From SAR324 cluster bacterium (GTDB lineage: Bacteria; SAR324; NAC60-12), in the NCBI GenBank assembly GCA_028281495.1, contig JANQJU010000100.1, positions 124,001 to 188,000 of the forward strand: a stretch of DNA of 64,000 nucleotides. Reading direction: 5' to 3'. The notes beneath the pieces are model-generated. The model worked only from the letters and a program-made list of their open reading frames with translations. It was not told the DNA's origin and searched no databases. The position numbers and the translations under genes were made by a program. Every line of letters begins with the position of its first letter. Positions within the stretch are counted from its first letter, which is position 1. Shown one piece after another: positions 17,307-26,050 of this stretch.

Positions 17307-19076
17307 TCATTGTGGATTCGGTTCCATCCATTGCCCATGTTCCCGAATTAATTCAATCAATCGATCCACCGCGTGGGCTTCGGGGATATTCCGTTCGACG
17401 CAATCCTGCCCTTTGTAAAGGTTGATTTTGCCTTCACCCGAGCCGACGTAGCCGAAGTCGGCATCCGCCATTTCACCCGGGCCATTGACGATACACCCCA
17501 TGATTCCGATCTTGACGCCTTTGAGATGTTCCGTGCGTTCTTTGATGGCTGCGGTGGTGGTTTCCAGGTCAAAGAAGGTACGCCCGCAAGAGGGGCAGGA
17601 AATGAAGTCTGCGGTAAACAAACGCACACGAGTGGATTGCATCAGCTTTTGACAAAAGGTGTACACCGCTGCATGGGTATTAGTCGTCGGGCACACAAGG
17701 CAGGACAAAAGGTCGTCGGCAATGGCTCCACCAATTTCTGAAGCCAACCCAGCCCAATGCTGTTCGATATCGATTTCGGGTATCATAGCCCCCAGGGGAA
17801 ACAACAATCCTCGTTCATCGAGCAATTGTTTCAATCGCCGAATCGGAAACAGCGGATGCACGCCACGAACGAGCAACAGTTGGGGAATACCGTGCCCTTC
17901 AAGAGTATCGAGTGTTCTCTCAAACTCAGGTTTGGCAATTTGGGATTCCTCAAAAAGCACCACATTGGTTGTTGAAGAAGGCAATTCCTTGGGAAGTTCG
18001 GCTCTCGGAAAGGGCAATATCGCGTCAAAGGTTTCGGGTGGAAGACCGTCGATTACAAAGGGACTCATGGCAAAAAAACGGAAGGGTTCGGTGCCTCCGA
18101 CTGGGATTGATTGTACCGTGACCTTATCCGTGGGAGTGGTGTGAAGGGGGATCGAAGTTTCGAAGTCTTGATCTTCCCAGACAGCAGATTGGGTCTGTAA
18201 TGACTCCACGCTTTCCAGAATCGAACTGGCTGCTGGAATTTCATTGGGAGCAGGTTCTGTGAGGGAGACTCGGATGGTGTCACCAATACCATCATTCAAT
18301 AAACTACCGATGCCAATGGCACTTTTCACCCGCCCATCCAAACCATTTCCCGCTTCTGTGACTCCTAAATGTAAGGGGTAATTCATGCCTTCTTGTTCCA
18401 TTTGGACCACCAAGAGACGATAGGCTTGCATCATCACCAACGGGATTGACGACTTCATCGAAATGATAATGTCGTGGTAATCGTGATGCTGGAAGATGCG
18501 GACAAACTCCAACGCCGATTCCACCATGCCTTCGGGAGTATCGCCATAGCGATTGAGAACTCGGTCGGACAAGGAACCATGATTGGTACCAATGCGTAAG
18601 GCCCGGTTGTATTTTTTGAGGTTAGCAATTAGAGGCAGAAGTTTTTCTTCGATACGTTCGAGTTCTTCTTGGTATTGAGCATCGGTGTACTCGCGGATCT
18701 CGAATCGTTTGCGGTCAGCGTAGTTGCCGGGGTTGATCCGTACCTTTTCAACGAATTCACAAGCACCTATCGCCAATTTGGGATTGAAATGGATGTCGGC
18801 AATCAACGGAATGTCGATTCCGCGTTCTTGCATTCCGTGACGGATCGCAGGCAAGCTTTCTAAGGATTTTTGGTTGGGGACGGTCAACCGGATCAGTTCG
18901 CAATGCACTTGAGAAAGATCCACTATCTCCTTCAGACAGCTTTCCACATTGGTTGTGTCGGAAGTGAGCATGGACTGAATGCGTACTGGTTCGGTGCCAC
19001 CGACTTTCACGTTGCCAACAGAAACCACACGGGTGGGACGCCGGATACAGCTCATGGGGGTTTTGAATACAGACAT
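17307..19076 (-). CDS. ispG: 4-hydroxy-3-methylbut-2-enyl diphosphate synthase, long form
   Basis: 589 residues. IspG (GcpE) carries out the sixth step of the MEP isoprenoid pathway, reducing the cyclodiphosphate MEcPP to HMBPP with an iron-sulfur cluster. The N-terminal TIM barrel is clear (VKVGGTEPVRIQSMLTSDTT; PLIADIHFNPKLA; ALRIGTNHGSLSDRVL). Cluster ligands are in SCPSCGRTFFDLE (~492) and GIMGCIVNGPGEMAD (~523). The usual E. coli form has about 370 residues. Here ~200 extra residues (about 275-475) lie between the barrel and the cluster domain, as in chlamydial, Bacteroidetes and plant enzymes. It is an isolated gene. Its upstream region has tandem repeats of ATTGACTGAAA. Confidence 0.97.
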   Translation of the reverse strand: MSVFKTPMSCIRRPTRVVSVGNVKVGGTEPVRIQSMLTSDTTNVESCLKEIVDLSQVHCELIRLTVPNQKSLESLPAIRHGMQERGIDIPLIADIHFNPKLAIGACEFVEKVRINPGNYADRKRFEIREYTDAQYQEELERIEEKLLPLIANLKKYNRALRIGTNHGSLSDRVLNRYGDTPEGMVESALEFVRIFQHHDYHDIIISMKSSIPLVMMQAYRLLVVQMEQEGMNYPLHLGVTEAGNGLDGRVKSAIGIGSLLNDGIGDTIRVSLTEPAPNEIPAASSILESVESLQTQSAVWEDQDFETSIPLHTTPTDKVTVQSIPVGGTEPFRFFAMSPFVIDGLPPETFDAILPFPRAELPKELPSSTTNVVLFEESQIAKPEFERTLDTLEGHGIPQLLLVRGVHPLFPIRRLKQLLDERGLLFPLGAMIPEIDIEQHWAGLASEIGGAIADDLLSCLVCPTTNTHAAVYTFCQKLMQSTRVRLFTADFISCPSCGRTFFDLETTTAAIKERTEHLKGVKIGIMGCIVNGPGEMADADFGYVGSGEGKINLYKGQDCVERNIPEAHAVDRLIELIREHGQWMEPNPQ

Positions 19077-19087
19077 GACACTCCTTC

Positions 19088-19137
19088 AATTGACTGAAAA
19101 TTGACTGAAATTTCTCGATTGACTGAAATTTCTCGAT
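19088..19137. repeat. Tandem ATTGACTGAAA/TTTCTCG repeats upstream of ispG
   Basis: Three copies of ATTGACTGAAA in about 50 bases, the last two each followed by TTTCTCGAT, directly upstream of the ispG start. The ispG Shine-Dalgarno region (GAGTGTC) lies to the left. Confidence 0.7.
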
Positions 19138-19213
19138 GGTATTTTAGGTTCGAATTGTTGAGTTGACGATAGAAAATTCGGTTTTAATTTATATTTCCAA
19201 TTTTTATTCTGGT

Positions 19214-19255
19214 GGATTGGCCTTGCCTTGATCTGATGGATTGGCCTTGCCTTGA
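19214..19255. repeat. Direct repeat of 18 bp, two copies
   Basis: GGATTGGCCTTGCCTTGA occurs at 19214-19231 and again at 19238-19255, separated by 6 bases, just downstream of the 94-residue gene on the minus strand. Confidence 0.8.
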
Positions 19256-19262
19256 GAAGGCT

Positions 19263-19547
19263 TCATTTGTTGCTAGAAAGATTCGAAGCGTCGGCCAACA
19301 ATTCTAAGGTCTTTTGAGCGACAGTGTCCTCTTGCAAAGCGGTGAGAGCTTCGAGTAAGGGAGCCGGTGCCCCTTGCAGCTTCATTTGGGACAGATACGA
19401 CCCTAAAAAAGACTGCCGATTGAACGAGTCCAACTGCAGAATGGCTTGAATTTGCTTGCGTAGCGATTCGTCTTCACAAGCGGCTAAAATCAAATTGGCT
19501 AAAGCTTCTGGGTCGTTTTTGGTTGGTTTGGGTTGAAAGAATCTCAT
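19263..19547 (-). CDS. Small helical protein, unknown
   Basis: 94-residue acidic, soluble, probably all-helical protein with no recognised domain (DPEALANLILAACEDESLRK; LSQMKLQGAPAPLLEALTAL). The start at 19547 has AGCGGA upstream. It lies between ispG and a divergent membrane-anchored protein. The coding look (regular heptad-like hydrophobics, no rare interruptions) supports a real gene, but the function is unknown. Confidence 0.55.
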   Translation of the reverse strand: MRFFQPKPTKNDPEALANLILAACEDESLRKQIQAILQLDSFNRQSFLGSYLSQMKLQGAPAPLLEALTALQEDTVAQKTLELLADASNLSSNK

Positions 19548-19803
19548 GAAATCCGCTCTATTTTAACTTTTAACATGCTTCAAAATTATGATATTAACGT
19601 CCTAAATTTACATTGTCCCCCCCGTATCTCCGCAAAGGACTGCACTATATCCGTTTTTTTTCTTTCCCGAAATAACCTTAAGATGTAGCCATCCCGAATC
19701 GAATTTTACCGGCTGCGTATTGTTTTGACCCACGTGATAGGCCAATACGAATCGGAATCAACTGGCAGCATATCGTTTTTGATAACCTTCAACTAAGACC
19801 TGT

Positions 19804-21714
19804 ATGCATCAAACATTACTTGTATTGTATTCATTTTTTAAGAATTGTCTGGGGCAAATCCGTTCGAAATGGAATGGAGCAGAACCTATCGGCATAGGAC
19901 CGGAATCGCCATCAGCGTTGCTTTACCAGTTTTTGAGCCGATACGAGGACATCACCGGTCGCATCCAAGAAACCTTCGATAAGCAAGAAACCATTCAATC
20001 GATCAGTGAAGAAGACCGCAACCTTGTAAAACGCGCGATCTACATCTTGCAACAGAACGGTTATTGCTTAGAAATCGACTATCATCCACGCACCAATAAG
20101 CTCCATTTACAACGGGCCGAAGATATCATTCCAACGATCGAAGCGGTTGCAGCGCAGACCAAGGAAATTTTAAACACCCGTCATTATGACCGGCTCTTGC
20201 TTTCGACGCCCCTACCTGCGGTACCACATACCTCTTTCCGTACGGTAGGAGCTGGGGTGATGGCGGTTGCCCTGTTGCTCAGCAGTCTGTATTTCGTGAT
20301 TTCCCCGGAAGACCCAGTCGCCTCGGTTTCTGCAGCGATTTCAGTCCCCTCGGATCCAGAACCCACCTCACCCCCTGTTTTAGATGCAGAGGAAGTGATT
20401 TCCTCGCCGGATCCGCAGAATGTGAAGGAGCAACCGCAAGCGTCGGAAGCTCCCGAATTTTTCTCGCCGCTTTTGGCCGTCATGCGGAATGATGGTTGGC
20501 TCAATCGGAACAATCGATTCACTTTTGAAATACTCGATAAAAATTTTCGTCCGCAGTCGTTTAGCGAGTTGCTCCGATCACTCGATCTGCCTCCCAAGCG
20601 GCTTCCCAAGAAAATTGCAATCAAGGATGCACAAACGGGTTTATGGCATCTAGCGGAAAAGCAGGCCGATTATGAGTATCATTGGACCACAGGAAAAAAT
20701 GCAGGAAAGCCGGTGGAGGTGAATCCAGCTGATACTCTGGCCAAGGACTGGGTAGAGGATTATTTGTTGGAAAATCAACGCATGACCATTTTGGAAGTGA
20801 TGCAAGGGGCAGCCTACTTGCACAAAAACGGGTTGTTGTCTTTCAAGGGCAATCGTCGAGATACCTTGGCAGACATGGTGCGGAAATCGGGTGAAGCATT
20901 GGATCTTAAAATCCACTTACCCCGTGTGCTGTATATACAGGATCGCGGTATTGGAAGTTGGCAAGAAGTCCACCTCAAAGATAGGGAGTATGTGATTCCA
21001 AAAACCGATTTTCGGATTTCCGTGAAAGCTGGTGATCGCTTGGCATTGGTGCCTGGACCCGAAGTGGATTATCCGGCGTTGATGCAACAGTGCCATGAAA
21101 ACCCAGCCGCTCTTGCCGAGTTTTCAGACTACAACCGTGAACAGATCCTGTTGCACAATATCACCCGAAACATGCGAGTGATCGATGCCGTGCAGCTGGA
21201 CCCCATGTTGAAACACATCTTTGTGAAAGCAGTTTGCCATTTTGCAAACTTGGATAACTTGTACAGCTACGGGCGCATGACACTTTCCAGCGGTGGACGC
21301 TCTCAAAAACGGAATAAGACTGGGACTGGATATCGCTCTGCTCCGCAATCGTTGCACCGGAAATCGATGAGTATCGATATCACTCCTGCGGGATATCATC
21401 GTCGTCTCAAACGATATTTTAAGGAAAATGCTTATTACCCCAATATCGTCCAATACATGGGGGTGCATGGGAAAGGCCGAAGTGCTCACGTTCACATCGG
21501 AATGTATCGCAACGTGCGCCAAATGCCTGAGGAACTACGCGACATTTATGACTACTTTTATTCCATACCCCACGATTATAAATTGCGACGCATTTCCTAT
21601 ATGCAAGAGACTGCGGAAGATATCTTAAAAGGAGCCCCTTCTTTTATCTTTTTGCCAGCATCCAATCATCCCGGAAAAAACCACTTCCAGGCCGATGCCT
21701 CTTGGGAATTGTAG
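19804..21714 (+). CDS. Membrane-anchored protein with C-terminal M15-like peptidase domain
   Basis: 636 residues. One transmembrane helix at ~140-162 (VGAGVMAVALLLSSLYFVIS) is followed by a Pro/Ser-rich linker to ~220 and a large probably periplasmic part. The last ~180 residues resemble the M15/DUF882-type peptidoglycan carboxypeptidase fold: a Ser-x-His...Asp motif in QSLHRKSMSIDI (~520) and a His-x-His in KGRSAHVHIGMY (~563). These match the zinc-ligand pattern SxHxxxxxxD and HxH of that fold. The middle (residues ~230-420) is not recognised. It is probably a cell-wall-processing or wall-binding protein. The aldehyde dehydrogenase gene begins 27 nt downstream. The start has no good Shine-Dalgarno site. 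Confidence 0.65.
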   Translation: MHQTLLVLYSFFKNCLGQIRSKWNGAEPIGIGPESPSALLYQFLSRYEDITGRIQETFDKQETIQSISEEDRNLVKRAIYILQQNGYCLEIDYHPRTNKLHLQRAEDIIPTIEAVAAQTKEILNTRHYDRLLLSTPLPAVPHTSFRTVGAGVMAVALLLSSLYFVISPEDPVASVSAAISVPSDPEPTSPPVLDAEEVISSPDPQNVKEQPQASEAPEFFSPLLAVMRNDGWLNRNNRFTFEILDKNFRPQSFSELLRSLDLPPKRLPKKIAIKDAQTGLWHLAEKQADYEYHWTTGKNAGKPVEVNPADTLAKDWVEDYLLENQRMTILEVMQGAAYLHKNGLLSFKGNRRDTLADMVRKSGEALDLKIHLPRVLYIQDRGIGSWQEVHLKDREYVIPKTDFRISVKAGDRLALVPGPEVDYPALMQQCHENPAALAEFSDYNREQILLHNITRNMRVIDAVQLDPMLKHIFVKAVCHFANLDNLYSYGRMTLSSGGRSQKRNKTGTGYRSAPQSLHRKSMSIDITPAGYHRRLKRYFKENAYYPNIVQYMGVHGKGRSAHVHIGMYRNVRQMPEELRDIYDYFYSIPHDYKLRRISYMQETAEDILKGAPSFIFLPASNHPGKNHFQADASWEL

Positions 21715-21740
21715 ATCCAACCCATCGTATCGAAACCACC

Positions 21741-23162
21741 ATGGCTGTGTCTTTATTTGAAGAAGATGAAATTCATCCCTTCATGATTGTTGGGAATCGG
21801 CGGGTCCGTTCCAACTACAGTTTAGCGGTGACCAATCCATACACTGGCAAAGAGATGGGGCGTGTTCCGCTGGCGACATCGGAGCAAGTTCAAGCGGCCT
21901 TGGATGGAGCATGGAAGGCTCGATTTTATCTGAAGCCCGACGAACGAGCTAACTTACTGCGCCGAACTGCTCAGCATTATGTCGAAAACCATCGCACTGC
22001 CGCGGCATTGATCACCGCCGAATCTGGGATCTGCCACCAACAAGCATTGCATGAAGTGGATTGTGCCATCGATGCTTTGAATGATGCAGCAGTCCTTGCC
22101 CAACAATTTGCCGTTGAAGCCCCCTCGGAAATGTATCGCCTGCCTGAAGAAAGATTGGGTCGTGCTGATTTAGAAGTGCTGGCCGAACCAGTGAACCTGG
22201 TTGTAGGCATCACGCCTTTCAATAATCCGTTGAACCAGGTGGTGTGTAAGGTAGCACCTGCGATAGCGGCAGGGGCTTGCATGGTTCTGAAACCTTCCGA
22301 AAAGACTCCCCTTTCTGCTCTCTATCTAGCAGAAGCGTTCATGGAGTGTGGATTGCCACCGCATATACTGAATGTGGTGACAGGAGAGCCGGAAGCCACC
22401 GTTCACACCTTGACAACACATCCTGGCGTGGAAGTGGTCAGTTTTACTGGCAGTGTGGCGGTGGGATACAGTATCGCACGCATGATGGTGGCGGGCGGCA
22501 ATGCATTGACTCGTTATGTCTCAGAATTGGGCGGCAATGCTGCTTTGGTGATTGCGGAAGATGCCAATTTGCATCTCGCCGCTAAAGTTGCTCTGGGTGC
22601 TTTTGAAAACGCAGGGCAGAGTTGTACCGCGGTCAAACGTATTTTCGTTGATTCCAAAGTTGCAAATGCCTTTTTGCGACACTTTTTGCCGTTGGCCAGA
22701 AAAGTAAACTACGGGGATCCTTTTGACCCAAAAACCGATGTAGGGCCGTTGGTCGATGAAACCGCATCGGTACTGGTAGAACAGCGAGTCAATGCTGCGA
22801 TAAGAACCGGAGCGAAAAGGCTTTTGGGTAACCTGCGTTTCGGGGCGTTGTATTCTCCCACCGTGTTGGATTATGTGAAACCGGAAATGGAGGTGGTGCA
22901 GATGGAGACCTTCGGACCCGTGGCTCCTATCATCCGGGTTAAATCGATTGATGACTGTGTGGAGATCGTGAGGTCAGGAAGGTTTCAACCGGCGGGGGCT
23001 ATTGTGACCGAGTCGGAAGAAATCGCCCGGCGTTATTCTGAAGCGATTGGGGTGGAGCAATTCTCTTGGAATGGCCCCCCTGGGTACCGATCTACAACGG
23101 CTCATTTGGCTTGTGCTGCACAGAGCATGCGGCGTCTTCGAACTTTTTACACGCACCATTGA
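21741..23162 (+). CDS. NAD(P)-dependent aldehyde dehydrogenase
   Basis: 473 residues from the ATG at 21741; a TTG at 21702 would overlap the upstream gene. Family motifs appear in order: ITPFNNPLNQVVCKVAPAIA, VLKPSEKTPLSALYLAEAF, SFTGSVAVGYSIARM (cofactor), SELGGNAALVIAEDA (general-base Glu ~262), AGQSCTAVKRIFV (catalytic Cys ~295) and METFGPVAPIIRV. Overall it resembles the lactaldehyde / phosphonoacetaldehyde / GAPN-like branch. The last 30 residues after GPPGYRS lose the usual TPFGG-x-K-x-SG segment and end in RRLRTFYTHH, so the C-terminal oligomerisation segment is divergent. The substrate is uncertain. No partner enzyme is adjacent. Confidence 0.9.
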   Translation: MAVSLFEEDEIHPFMIVGNRRVRSNYSLAVTNPYTGKEMGRVPLATSEQVQAALDGAWKARFYLKPDERANLLRRTAQHYVENHRTAAALITAESGICHQQALHEVDCAIDALNDAAVLAQQFAVEAPSEMYRLPEERLGRADLEVLAEPVNLVVGITPFNNPLNQVVCKVAPAIAAGACMVLKPSEKTPLSALYLAEAFMECGLPPHILNVVTGEPEATVHTLTTHPGVEVVSFTGSVAVGYSIARMMVAGGNALTRYVSELGGNAALVIAEDANLHLAAKVALGAFENAGQSCTAVKRIFVDSKVANAFLRHFLPLARKVNYGDPFDPKTDVGPLVDETASVLVEQRVNAAIRTGAKRLLGNLRFGALYSPTVLDYVKPEMEVVQMETFGPVAPIIRVKSIDDCVEIVRSGRFQPAGAIVTESEEIARRYSEAIGVEQFSWNGPPGYRSTTAHLACAAQSMRRLRTFYTHH

Positions 23163-23168
23163 TACGAT

Positions 23169-24200
23169 CTAACAACAGGCCAAACTCGCTTGTTTCATGT
23201 CAAACCATTCCTGAAACGACAATCGTCGATTCACCAGTCGCATTTCGATCAAAATTTTTTGAACAGGAAATGGAGAAAACCAAGGGCTGATCAGATAGGG
23301 GTCGCCGCTGGTGGGATACAAACGCCAAGTGCCATCGGGAGGTGAAAGCGCCTTTAGATTTTCCAGGGTCCATTTGCGTTTTTTATTCGGTTTTTCGAAA
23401 TGGAACGTGTGTTGCTGAGAGGGTTCACTCCCAATCACTTCGATGCGGAACAACTCCACTTCCTCGATTTGAAATTCCGTGGGGTCTAACCGAATTGCAT
23501 GCATCGAAACGGGTTCTTCCAAAGTGATGGGGTACACGGCCAACTGCCCATCACTTTGAATCTCAACTCGTTTCTTGGAAGCCTCAGAAAATTCGGGAGA
23601 TTCGGGAGATATCCAAAACAATTGAAGACTGGTACTCATGGAGGTGGCTGGGTCTTCCCAGCGGTACATCCCATAGATCGCAGCAAATATTATCGCACAA
23701 GCGAGCAGAAGCGTGGCTCCATATCCTGTCAAACCGGCATAGACATAAGATTTTTGTAGCCATGAAGAGGCATGAATTTGCTGTAGACGTCGATAGGCCG
23801 TTTTATCGGATAGGCACTTCCGGTTGCAAGTCATCAGCTTATGCAACTGCGCCTTCAGCCTTCGTAGAAGGTGGGTATATTCAGAAAGACGAACGATGTA
23901 TGTGGTATCGGATTCATTGGGTTGCCTTTGCAGGGATTCTACCGGAACCTGGAACAGCCACTTTCGACTCGCTTCTAGTAATTTTTTTGTGCTTCGGGAT
24001 CCTAGTCGCAACGACGACAAGCCTTCTAAATGGTTGAGGCTTTCTCGAAATGCCTTCACCGATTCCTGCAAGAGGACCGATTCCTGTTGCGCGGTTGAGT
24101 CTTGACTCAAAAACCGATCCAAGATTTCACTAGCGGAGGCTCCCGATTTCAAAGCCGCTTGGAACGAGTCAAATACATCTTGGGGAGAGAGTGTTGTCAT
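23169..24200 (-). CDS. Unknown single-pass membrane protein linked to the sugar cassette
   Basis: 343 residues. The N-terminal ~150 residues are helical and probably cytoplasmic, then one transmembrane helix at ~155-178 (GYGATLLLACAIIFAAIYGMY). The C-terminal part is a beta-rich presumably periplasmic domain (MHAIRLDPTEFQIEEVELFRI; DGTWRLYPTSGDPYLISPW). Phrases like RLDPTEFQIEEVEL occur in the soluble domains of large polysaccharide-related membrane proteins. The gene lies 24 nt after the GT39-like gene and is probably its operon partner, perhaps guiding substrate or anchoring the complex. Function is not known. Confidence 0.6.
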   Translation of the reverse strand: MTTLSPQDVFDSFQAALKSGASASEILDRFLSQDSTAQQESVLLQESVKAFRESLNHLEGLSSLRLGSRSTKKLLEASRKWLFQVPVESLQRQPNESDTTYIVRLSEYTHLLRRLKAQLHKLMTCNRKCLSDKTAYRRLQQIHASSWLQKSYVYAGLTGYGATLLLACAIIFAAIYGMYRWEDPATSMSTSLQLFWISPESPEFSEASKKRVEIQSDGQLAVYPITLEEPVSMHAIRLDPTEFQIEEVELFRIEVIGSEPSQQHTFHFEKPNKKRKWTLENLKALSPPDGTWRLYPTSGDPYLISPWFSPFPVQKILIEMRLVNRRLSFQEWFDMKQASLACC

Positions 24201-24224
24201 GAGTATCTTTACAAAACTGAAGAA

Positions 24225-26027
24225 CTAGAGATGTTGATCCATGGCTTCCGGGAACCAATGTTGCAGGATTTCCATCGGAGCGATGACAACACGGGGCGTG
24301 CCCGCCCAAGAGGGATAGTAATCTATATTGACTTCGTAAGGGCCTGTTGGAAGCATTCGGTATTTCATGAACTGGTTAGCCTGCATTTCCCAGACGAGAT
24401 TTCCCAATTCGTTGTTCAGAAACACCCCATAGGCATGGCTCATTTGCTCGGAATTGGGGCCTTCGGGGTGGGAATACTCCTTCACCTTTTGAGGGTGGAT
24501 CACGAAATTGGAAGAGCGTTGATCCACGTTGTCATCCAACAAATCTTTCACTCGCTTGGAAAGGAAAAAAGTATTCTCTGGATGTTCGGCCATATGTGTT
24601 GCCAGTTCGAGTGCTTGTTCATTCAGGAAACTATTACTCGGGTTTTCTTGGCGGTATACAATGGTGGAAGAAGAGTGCCATTGCCAATATCCGTTCATCA
24701 CAATGCTCAGAACTAAGAGGCCACTCAAAACGGGGGCAAGCAAGGGATAGGGCCTGCCGTTTGATCGCCCCCACCTCCACGATTCACGAATGGCGTAACC
24801 AAAGCCTAAAGAGGCCAGTATCGCGAAGAATGGGAAGGTGAGCATGATATTTCGCACGTATAAGATTTTGTAGCCAGAAATTGCGGCGAGATAGAGTAGG
24901 ATTGTCAGAACCAAGAGGCCTAAAAATTTGGTTTCTTTCCGAATGGAATAAATGCCGATTAGGGCCATTCCAAAGATGAACGCAGCAATGACTGCGTATC
25001 GAGAAAATGCAGCACTCGATAGATAGAGAAAAATCCGTGACAAATGATCCCACCGTGACAGCACCATATACGGATTTTTACTGACATTTTCGTAGACGCT
25101 GATTTGAATCGCCAATTCTCGCACAAACGTGATCGGATCGATCAGAATCCCTGGCGTGGTGCAAATGACGGTGATCCCAAAGCAAAACAACAGTTGGCCC
25201 AGGAAATAGATGCTGTGCAGTTGATGTTTCCAAAACAGGCGCCGACTTTCCCGCTTCAATCCTGCCGAAGGCCGAGTTTGTTGCCAAGCTTCATGCCATG
25301 AATGGGTCCAAGGTCGATGCCAGGCCACGCTGCCAAATGTTTTCCAATGCGGAAACCACACTTGCAGGCAATACGCGCCGACGACCGTAACGAGCAAGAT
25401 GCCACCGGTGTATTTGGTTCCACACGCCAGTCCTGCCGCGACCACCGCAAGGCGAAACCACGGTTCAGGACGTTGACTGCGATGCGCCAAGGCAAGCAGC
25501 ATTAACGTCAATGCGGCGAATTGGACCATGACAGGATCTGGCGCGAACCAGCGAGCATGATAAATAAACTCCCACGAGAGTGCCATGAAGGTGGCAGCAA
25601 GCAGGGCCTCCCATGCTTTTTTTTTCCAAAACCAGACAAAGCCATACACCCAAAACACAACCAACGAAGCTAAGGACATGGCCACTAAGCGCTCTTTCAA
25701 AAAATAGGCGTAATGCTCTTCTCGTGTAACGCCAACGACCTGCCGGAGCATTTCCAGGGTTTGATCGGGAGACGTAGAACCAATCAAAGCTAAGAACTCG
25801 GGCAACAAGGGAACCAACGATAGATAAAACAAAACCGAGGGATATCCATACCAGCGGGGAAGGAAAATTCCGGTATCGAGCATCTCAATGGTGAAGCGAA
25901 GATAAGTGAATTCATCCCAGTGGTGGCCAAAATCCAGTCCACGCCAAGCACAAAAGTATGAAAACCCCCAAACCAAAACCAGCAGCACAGGGGGACAAAA
26001 TTTTGAGGAATTCAACAAAAAACGCAT
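24225..26027 (-). CDS. GT39/PMT-like polytopic glycosyltransferase
   Basis: 600 residues with about 10-12 transmembrane helices. The first periplasmic loop contains the acidic motif RGLDFGHHWDEFTYL, where the Asp and Glu match the catalytic DE of the PMT/ArnT (GT-C) fold. These enzymes transfer a sugar from a polyprenyl-phosphate donor to protein or lipid on the outer face of the inner membrane. The C-terminal ~130 residues are a soluble domain (NEQALELATHMAEHPENTFFL). It stands 23 nt after the SDR-glycosyltransferase fusion, whose transferase half belongs to the family that makes polyprenyl-phosphate sugars (dolichol-phosphate-mannose synthase-like). The two could supply and use the same donor. 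Acceptor unknown. Confidence 0.8.
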   Translation of the reverse strand: MRFLLNSSKFCPPVLLVLVWGFSYFCAWRGLDFGHHWDEFTYLRFTIEMLDTGIFLPRWYGYPSVLFYLSLVPLLPEFLALIGSTSPDQTLEMLRQVVGVTREEHYAYFLKERLVAMSLASLVVFWVYGFVWFWKKKAWEALLAATFMALSWEFIYHARWFAPDPVMVQFAALTLMLLALAHRSQRPEPWFRLAVVAAGLACGTKYTGGILLVTVVGAYCLQVWFPHWKTFGSVAWHRPWTHSWHEAWQQTRPSAGLKRESRRLFWKHQLHSIYFLGQLLFCFGITVICTTPGILIDPITFVRELAIQISVYENVSKNPYMVLSRWDHLSRIFLYLSSAAFSRYAVIAAFIFGMALIGIYSIRKETKFLGLLVLTILLYLAAISGYKILYVRNIMLTFPFFAILASLGFGYAIRESWRWGRSNGRPYPLLAPVLSGLLVLSIVMNGYWQWHSSSTIVYRQENPSNSFLNEQALELATHMAEHPENTFFLSKRVKDLLDDNVDQRSSNFVIHPQKVKEYSHPEGPNSEQMSHAYGVFLNNELGNLVWEMQANQFMKYRMLPTGPYEVNIDYYPSWAGTPRVVIAPMEILQHWFPEAMDQHL

Positions 26028-26050
26028 GGGAAGTTTCTCTTCCGTTTTCG

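Noticed and set aside
23060..23162. Frameshift at the end of the aldehyde dehydrogenase gene
   Set aside because: The usual C-terminal motif is missing, but neither of the other two frames restores it, so a simple frameshift is not supported.
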